This document shows positions 1 through 5,860 of a stretch of 5,860 nucleotides of DNA, piece after piece (the stretch's first letter is position 1; each line of letters begins with the position of its first letter). The position numbers and the translations under genes were made by a program. The notes beneath the pieces were generated by a model. It was not told the DNA's origin. It made no database searches and saw nothing but the letters and a program-made list of their open reading frames with translations. The DNA lies in assembly GCA_027623615.1 (NCBI GenBank), contig JAQBVH010000245.1:1-5860 (forward strand), given 5' to 3'. This DNA is from Planctomycetota bacterium (lineage in GTDB: Bacteria > Planctomycetota > UBA1135 > GCA-002686595).

Positions 1-852
1 CAGTCCCTGTCCGGCTCGACGCGCGCCGAACGGTTCGAGCTCCTGCGTCAGGCGAGCTTCCGTTGCTTCGCGGGCCTGGGTCACAAGCTGCTGTACGCCG
101 TCCAGCTCGAGCGTGTCCTGGAGCGGGTCGACCAGCGCCTGGTCGAGCCGGCGCTGCGCTCGCTCCTGCGCTGCCTGCTCCATCCGAGCGCCGAGCGGGA
201 CACCGCCGCGTACGCGCTTGCGAACGAACTGGCCTCCGAGCTCCCCGCCGACTGGGAACGACAGGCGGATGACCAGGACGCGCTCCCCACCCTGGTCCGG
301 TCACTGCGCGCGCTCTCCCCCGCCGAATCCCAGGCGGCCCTGGTGCGCGCGATCCGCGCAGGCCTGGGCCCGCAGAGCGCCTGGGATGCCCTGCGCCTGG
401 CCGGGACCGACTCGTTCTTGCGACGCGCGCCCGGGGCGCGTCGCCGACACCTGCCAGTCCACACCGTGACGCTGATGAACGCCTTCGACAGCGCGCGCCG
501 CAGGACTCCCGATCCGGACGTCCGCGCGCGCCTGGTGCTCACGGCGGCCGGCTGGCTCGCCCAGCTGCGCTCCGCGGGCGAGCAGCAGGCGGGCCCGGGC
601 ACGGACGACGACGGCATCTTCCGCGAGGACCTGCCGACGCCCCAGACCTCCACCTCGGCGCTCCTGCGCGTCGCCACCCAGGACCATCACCTCAAGTACG
701 CTGCAGCCGCGCGTGAGGAAGCCGCGCGCGCGCCGCTCGCCTACCGCTCCCGGATCCTCGGCGCCGGCTTCGACTACCTACCGACGGGCGCCGATCTTGC
801 CCCGCGGGCGCAGCTCGCGGAGCAGGTGCTCGAGCGGAGCGGGCGCGGGTAG
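1..852 (+). CDS. Uncharacterised mostly helical protein, C-terminal part (5' end outside window)
   Basis: The frame is open from base 1 to the TAG at 850-852 and gives 283 visible residues. There is no ATG near the left edge and the first codons already look like mid-protein sequence, so the true start lies upstream. The protein is rich in Ala, Arg and Leu and appears almost entirely alpha-helical, with no signal peptide or membrane segment in the visible part. Recognisable blocks are GLGHKLLYAVQLERVLE (residues 25-41), EPALRSLLRCLLH (49-61), HLPVHTVTLMNAF (150-162) and DHHLKYAAAAREE (228-240). The spaced histidines (H28, H154, H229, H230) could form a metal or cofactor site. From memory this block pattern resembles an uncharacterised helical family common in planctomycetes, and more loosely the questin-oxidase-like proteins; I cannot confirm either. 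It is convergent with the DUF1501 gene, so it is not in that operon. Codon use looks like that of its neighbours. That it is a real gene is likely; its function is unknown. Confidence 0.75.
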   Translation, partial: QSLSGSTRAERFELLRQASFRCFAGLGHKLLYAVQLERVLERVDQRLVEPALRSLLRCLLHPSAERDTAAYALANELASELPADWERQADDQDALPTLVRSLRALSPAESQAALVRAIRAGLGPQSAWDALRLAGTDSFLRRAPGARRRHLPVHTVTLMNAFDSARRRTPDPDVRARLVLTAAGWLAQLRSAGEQQAGPGTDDDGIFREDLPTPQTSTSALLRVATQDHHLKYAAAAREEAARAPLAYRSRILGAGFDYLPTGADLAPRAQLAEQVLERSGRG

Positions 853-902
853 GCGTCGGCGCCTTGGGTGCAGACTCGAAGGTGTGGCGCAAGACCATGT
901 CC

Positions 903-935
903 ACGACCGAAGGTCGTTTGGGCCCCAACGGGGCC
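903..935. terminator. Two tandem hairpins between convergent genes, candidate bidirectional terminator
   Basis: Two perfect inverted repeats lie side by side in the 85-bp gap between convergent stop codons. The first is ACGACC-GAA-GGTCGT (903-917) and the second is GGCCCC-AAC-GGGGCC (921-935). Each has a 6-bp stem and a 3-base loop. On the plus strand the first hairpin is followed by a short TTTG; on the minus strand neither has a T tract, so a classic intrinsic terminator is only weakly supported. The placement, immediately 3' of both genes (the second hairpin ends 3 bases from the DUF1501 stop codon), fits transcript ending or 3'-end protection for both transcripts. Confidence 0.45.
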
Positions 936-937
936 GC

Positions 938-2337
938 CTACGCGATCAGCCCCGGCACGACGCGCGCGTCCTCCACCCCGGTCAACCGCTGGTCGAGACC
1001 GAGGTAGGGATACGTGAAGCGCTCGTGGTCGATCCCGAGCAGGTGCAGGATCGTCGCGTTGAGGTCGTTCACGTGGACCCCCTGATCGACGACGTTGTAG
1101 GACCAGTCGTCGGTGACGCCGTAGGTCGTCCCGGCGCGCACGCCGCCGCCCGCCATCCAGGTCGTGAAGCAGCGGCCGTGGTGATCGCGCCCGCTGCCGG
1201 GGGCGCCGAGCTTGCCCTGGCTGTAGATCGTGCGGCCGAACTCGCCGCCCCAGATCACCAGCGTCTCGTCGAGCAGCCCCAGCCGCGCGAGGTCCGTCAC
1301 CAGCGCGGCGCTGGCCTGGTCCGTGTCCAGGGTCTGGGCGCGCAGCTCGCGGTCGAGGTTCAGGTGCTGGTCCCAACCCCGGTGGAAGAGCTGCACCGTA
1401 CGCACGCCGCGCTCGAGCATGCGCCGCGTGAGGAGGCAGTTGGCCGCGTAGGTCCCGGGCTTGCGCGCGTCCGGCCCGTAGAGCTCGAAGGTGCTCTCGG
1501 GTTCGGTCGAGAGGTCCGTGAGCTCGGGCACGGAGGTCTGCATGCGGAAGGCCATCTCGTACTGGGCGACGCGGGTCATGACCTCGGGGTCGCCGGTCGC
1601 CTCCGCGTGGGCCTCGTTCAGCCGCGCGAGATCGTCGAGCAACGCGCGGCGCGTGGCCGGGTCGACCCCCGGCGGATTCTGCAGGTACAGCACCGGGTTC
1701 GCTCCAGGGCGCAATTGCACTCCCTGGTGCGACTGCGGCAGGAAGCCGGAACCCCACAGGCGCGAGAAGAGCGGCTGCCCCGGGTTCTTACCCGTGCCCT
1801 GCGATAGGAGCACGAGGTACGCCGGGAGGTCGCGGTTCTCGCTCCCCAGCCCGTAGGAGAGCCAGGAACCGAGGCTCGCCTTGCCGGGCTGCATCGCGCC
1901 GGTGTTGATCGTGGTGATCGCGGGGTCGTGGTTGATCGCCTCGGTGTGCATCCCCTTCACGAAGCACAGCTTGTCGACGATGCGCGCCGTGTAGGGCATC
2001 AGCTCGCTCACCCACGCGCCGCTCTCGCCGTACTGGCGGAAGTCGTAGGGCGGCGCGAGCACGGGGTAGGTGCCCTGGCCGGAGGTCATGCCCGTCACGC
2101 GCTGGTCTCCGCGCACGGAGGCCGGCAGCTCCTGGGCGTGTAGCCTGCGCATCGCCGGCTTGTAGTCGAACAGGTCGATGTGCGAGGGGCCGCCCGATTG
2201 GAAGAGGTACACCACGCGCTTCGCGCGCGGCGCGAAGTGCGGGACGGCGCTCTCGTCCCCGCGCAGCAGGCCGGAGAGGGCCAGCCCGCCGAGCCCACCT
2301 GCGGAGCGTCCCAGGAAGGTGCGTCGCGTGAGCGCGC

Positions 2338-2341
<4 letters not shown>
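938..2341 (-). CDS. DUF1501 family exported protein with Tat signal
   Basis: This is a 467-residue protein of the DUF1501 family, a full-length match to the usual size of about 450-500 aa. The N-terminus [19 protein letters not shown] (1-19), followed by a hydrophobic stretch to about residue 26, is a twin-arginine export signal (RRTFLG), so it is expected to be folded in the cytoplasm and exported. Family hallmarks in order are [13 protein letters not shown] (47-59), [12 protein letters not shown] (129-140), [12 protein letters not shown] (319-330), [11 protein letters not shown] (361-371), GRDHHGR (384-390) and [18 protein letters not shown] (423-440). DUF1501 is related to the alkaline phosphatase/sulfatase-like fold, so the Asp, His and Glu residues in these blocks are plausible metal ligands; no reaction is established. 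The start at 2341 is chosen over an in-frame start at 2395 because it puts the Tat motif at the N-terminus and overlaps the preceding stop codon as ATGA. It is the second gene of a two-gene operon. No separate promoter or strong Shine-Dalgarno site is seen, so translation is probably coupled to the upstream gene. Confidence 0.95.
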
Positions 2342-5235
<2,894 letters not shown>

Positions 5236-5308
5236 GTCGCAGACCACGATAGCAGGGCCAACCGGTCTCCTGGTCCAGTTCCCCCGCTGCCCTGGGTAGG
5301 ATCTGGCC
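5236..5308. promoter_or_regulatory. Divergent intergenic region, expected promoters for both flanking genes
   Basis: This 73-bp gap separates the divergent cytochrome-type gene and the alkylation repair gene, so both promoters should lie here or just inside the genes. I see no convincing -35/-10 pair for the minus-strand operon. For the plus-strand gene, TAGGAT at 5297-5302 resembles a -10 box, but it also contains the putative ribosome binding site. No clear operator palindrome is visible. Confidence 0.35.
5298..5301 (+). promoter_or_regulatory. Shine-Dalgarno site of the alkylation repair gene
   Basis: AGGA lies 7 bases upstream of the ATG at 5309, a normal spacing, and supports that start. 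The same bases sit inside TAGGAT (5297-5302). If that hexamer were instead a -10 box, transcription would begin at or very near the ATG and the mRNA would be leaderless. The ribosome-binding reading is the simpler one. Confidence 0.55.
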
Positions 5309-5860
5309 ATGACCAAAGCCCAAGTCCTCGCCTACCTGAAGCGGGAGCAAGACGAACGCGGGATCGCGAACTGGGACATGAGCGGCGGGCCAGCCACCGG
5401 CCTCCAGAGCTACGGGATTGGCCTGACCCGCCTGCGCAAGTACGCCAGGGGACTCGGCCGCGACGCCAAGCTCGCCGGGCAGCTGTGGAAGTCCAGGGTC
5501 TACGAGGCCAAGGTCATCGCGCTGCTCATCGACGACCCCAAGTCGATGACCATGGAGCAGGCCGAGGAGCAGGTCGAACAGCTCCACGGAGGCTACCTGG
5601 CCCACGTCTTCTCGTCCTGTGACGCGACCCTGGCCAAGGCGCCGTTCGTGGTCGAATTGATGGAGCGCTGGGTCGTGGCCAAGGACGAGACCCGCAGGCG
5701 CTGCGGCCACGGCCTGCTCTACGAGATCTCCAAGTCCAAGCGCAAATCCGCCCCCGACGAGGCGACCTTCCTGCGCCACGTGGCGCGTATCGAGCAGACG
5801 TACGAGCATCAGTCGATCGACGTGCTGATGTCGATGGGCGGCGCCCTGATGGGCATCGGC
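5309..5860 (+). CDS. DNA alkylation repair protein, AlkD-like HEAT-repeat family (3' end outside window)
   Basis: The frame is open from ATG 5309 to the end of the window, giving 184 residues with no stop; family members are usually about 220-240 aa, so perhaps 40-60 residues are missing. The visible sequence matches the DNA alkylation repair enzyme family, helical HEAT-like proteins that in AlkC/AlkD remove alkylated purines by hydrolysis of the glycosidic bond. Supporting segments are SYGIGLTRLRKYARGLGRD (34-52), LAGQLWKSRVYEAKVIALLI (55-74) and the following helical pairs around APFVVELMERWVVAKDE (111-127). The leader MTKAQVLAYLKREQDERG has no export signal, so it is cytoplasmic. The catalytic Asp of AlkD may correspond to D105 in FSSCDATLAKAPF, but the aromatic residues that flank it in AlkD are not evident here, so glycosylase activity is uncertain. 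It is divergent from the cytochrome-type operon and apparently unrelated to it. The start is supported by AGGA 7 bases upstream. Confidence 0.85.
   Translation, partial: MTKAQVLAYLKREQDERGIANWDMSGGPATGLQSYGIGLTRLRKYARGLGRDAKLAGQLWKSRVYEAKVIALLIDDPKSMTMEQAEEQVEQLHGGYLAHVFSSCDATLAKAPFVVELMERWVVAKDETRRRCGHGLLYEISKSKRKSAPDEATFLRHVARIEQTYEHQSIDVLMSMGGALMGIG

Noticed and set aside
81..690. Minus-strand open frames antisense to the first gene
   Set aside because: They have Ser/Arg-rich or Ala/Gly-rich translations without domains, opposite a plus-strand frame with coherent helical blocks that is open over the whole segment.
774..1757. A 327-codon minus-strand frame overlapping the DUF1501 gene
   Set aside because: The translation is Arg/Ala/Pro-rich out-of-frame sequence; the overlapping DUF1501 frame has all family motifs.
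713..1807. A 364-codon open frame on the plus strand across the convergent gap and antisense to the DUF1501 gene
   Set aside because: It overlaps the end of the first gene out of frame, crosses the hairpin region and shows no domain. It is explained by codon bias of the DUF1501 gene on the other strand.

Overview
The window is GC-rich bacterial chromosome, most likely from a member of the Planctomycetota or a close relative in the PVC group. The main evidence is a tandem pair of genes that is a hallmark of planctomycete genomes. One encodes a large PSCyt1/PSCyt2(DUF1549)/PSD1(DUF1553) cytochrome-type protein. The other encodes a DUF1501 protein with a twin-arginine signal. The assignment to phylum is inference from protein families and base composition; the sequence contains no rRNA or other marker.

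Layout. (1) Positions 1-852, plus strand: the C-terminal 283 codons of a mostly helical, uncharacterised protein whose start lies before the window. (2) Positions 853-937: a short convergent intergenic gap with two perfect 6-bp hairpins in tandem, a candidate shared terminator. (3) Positions 938-2341, minus strand: a DUF1501 protein, 467 aa, with a Tat-type leader. (4) Positions 2338-5235, minus strand: the PSCyt1-DUF1549-DUF1553 protein, about 965 aa. It lies upstream of the DUF1501 gene in transcription order, and the two overlap by 4 bp (ATGA). (5) Positions 5236-5308: a 73-bp divergent intergenic region. (6) Positions 5309-5860, plus strand: the first 184 codons of a DNA alkylation repair (AlkD-like, HEAT-repeat) protein that runs off the end of the window.

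How the genes work together. The two minus-strand genes form a two-gene operon with translational coupling. Both products look exported: the cytochrome protein by a hydrophobic Sec-like N-terminus and the DUF1501 protein by the Tat route. A joint role outside the cytoplasm is therefore likely, but its substrate is unknown. The cytochrome protein also carries an inserted segment that looks like a beta-sandwich (PA14/carbohydrate-binding-like), which suggests contact with a polysaccharide or other surface ligand. The flanking plus-strand genes look functionally unrelated.

I found no tRNA, rRNA, CRISPR array, insertion sequence, integrase or phage gene. The gene content is typical for the group; the parts most worth a second look are the unknown function of the paired DUF families, the inserted domain, and the unassigned helical protein at the left edge.
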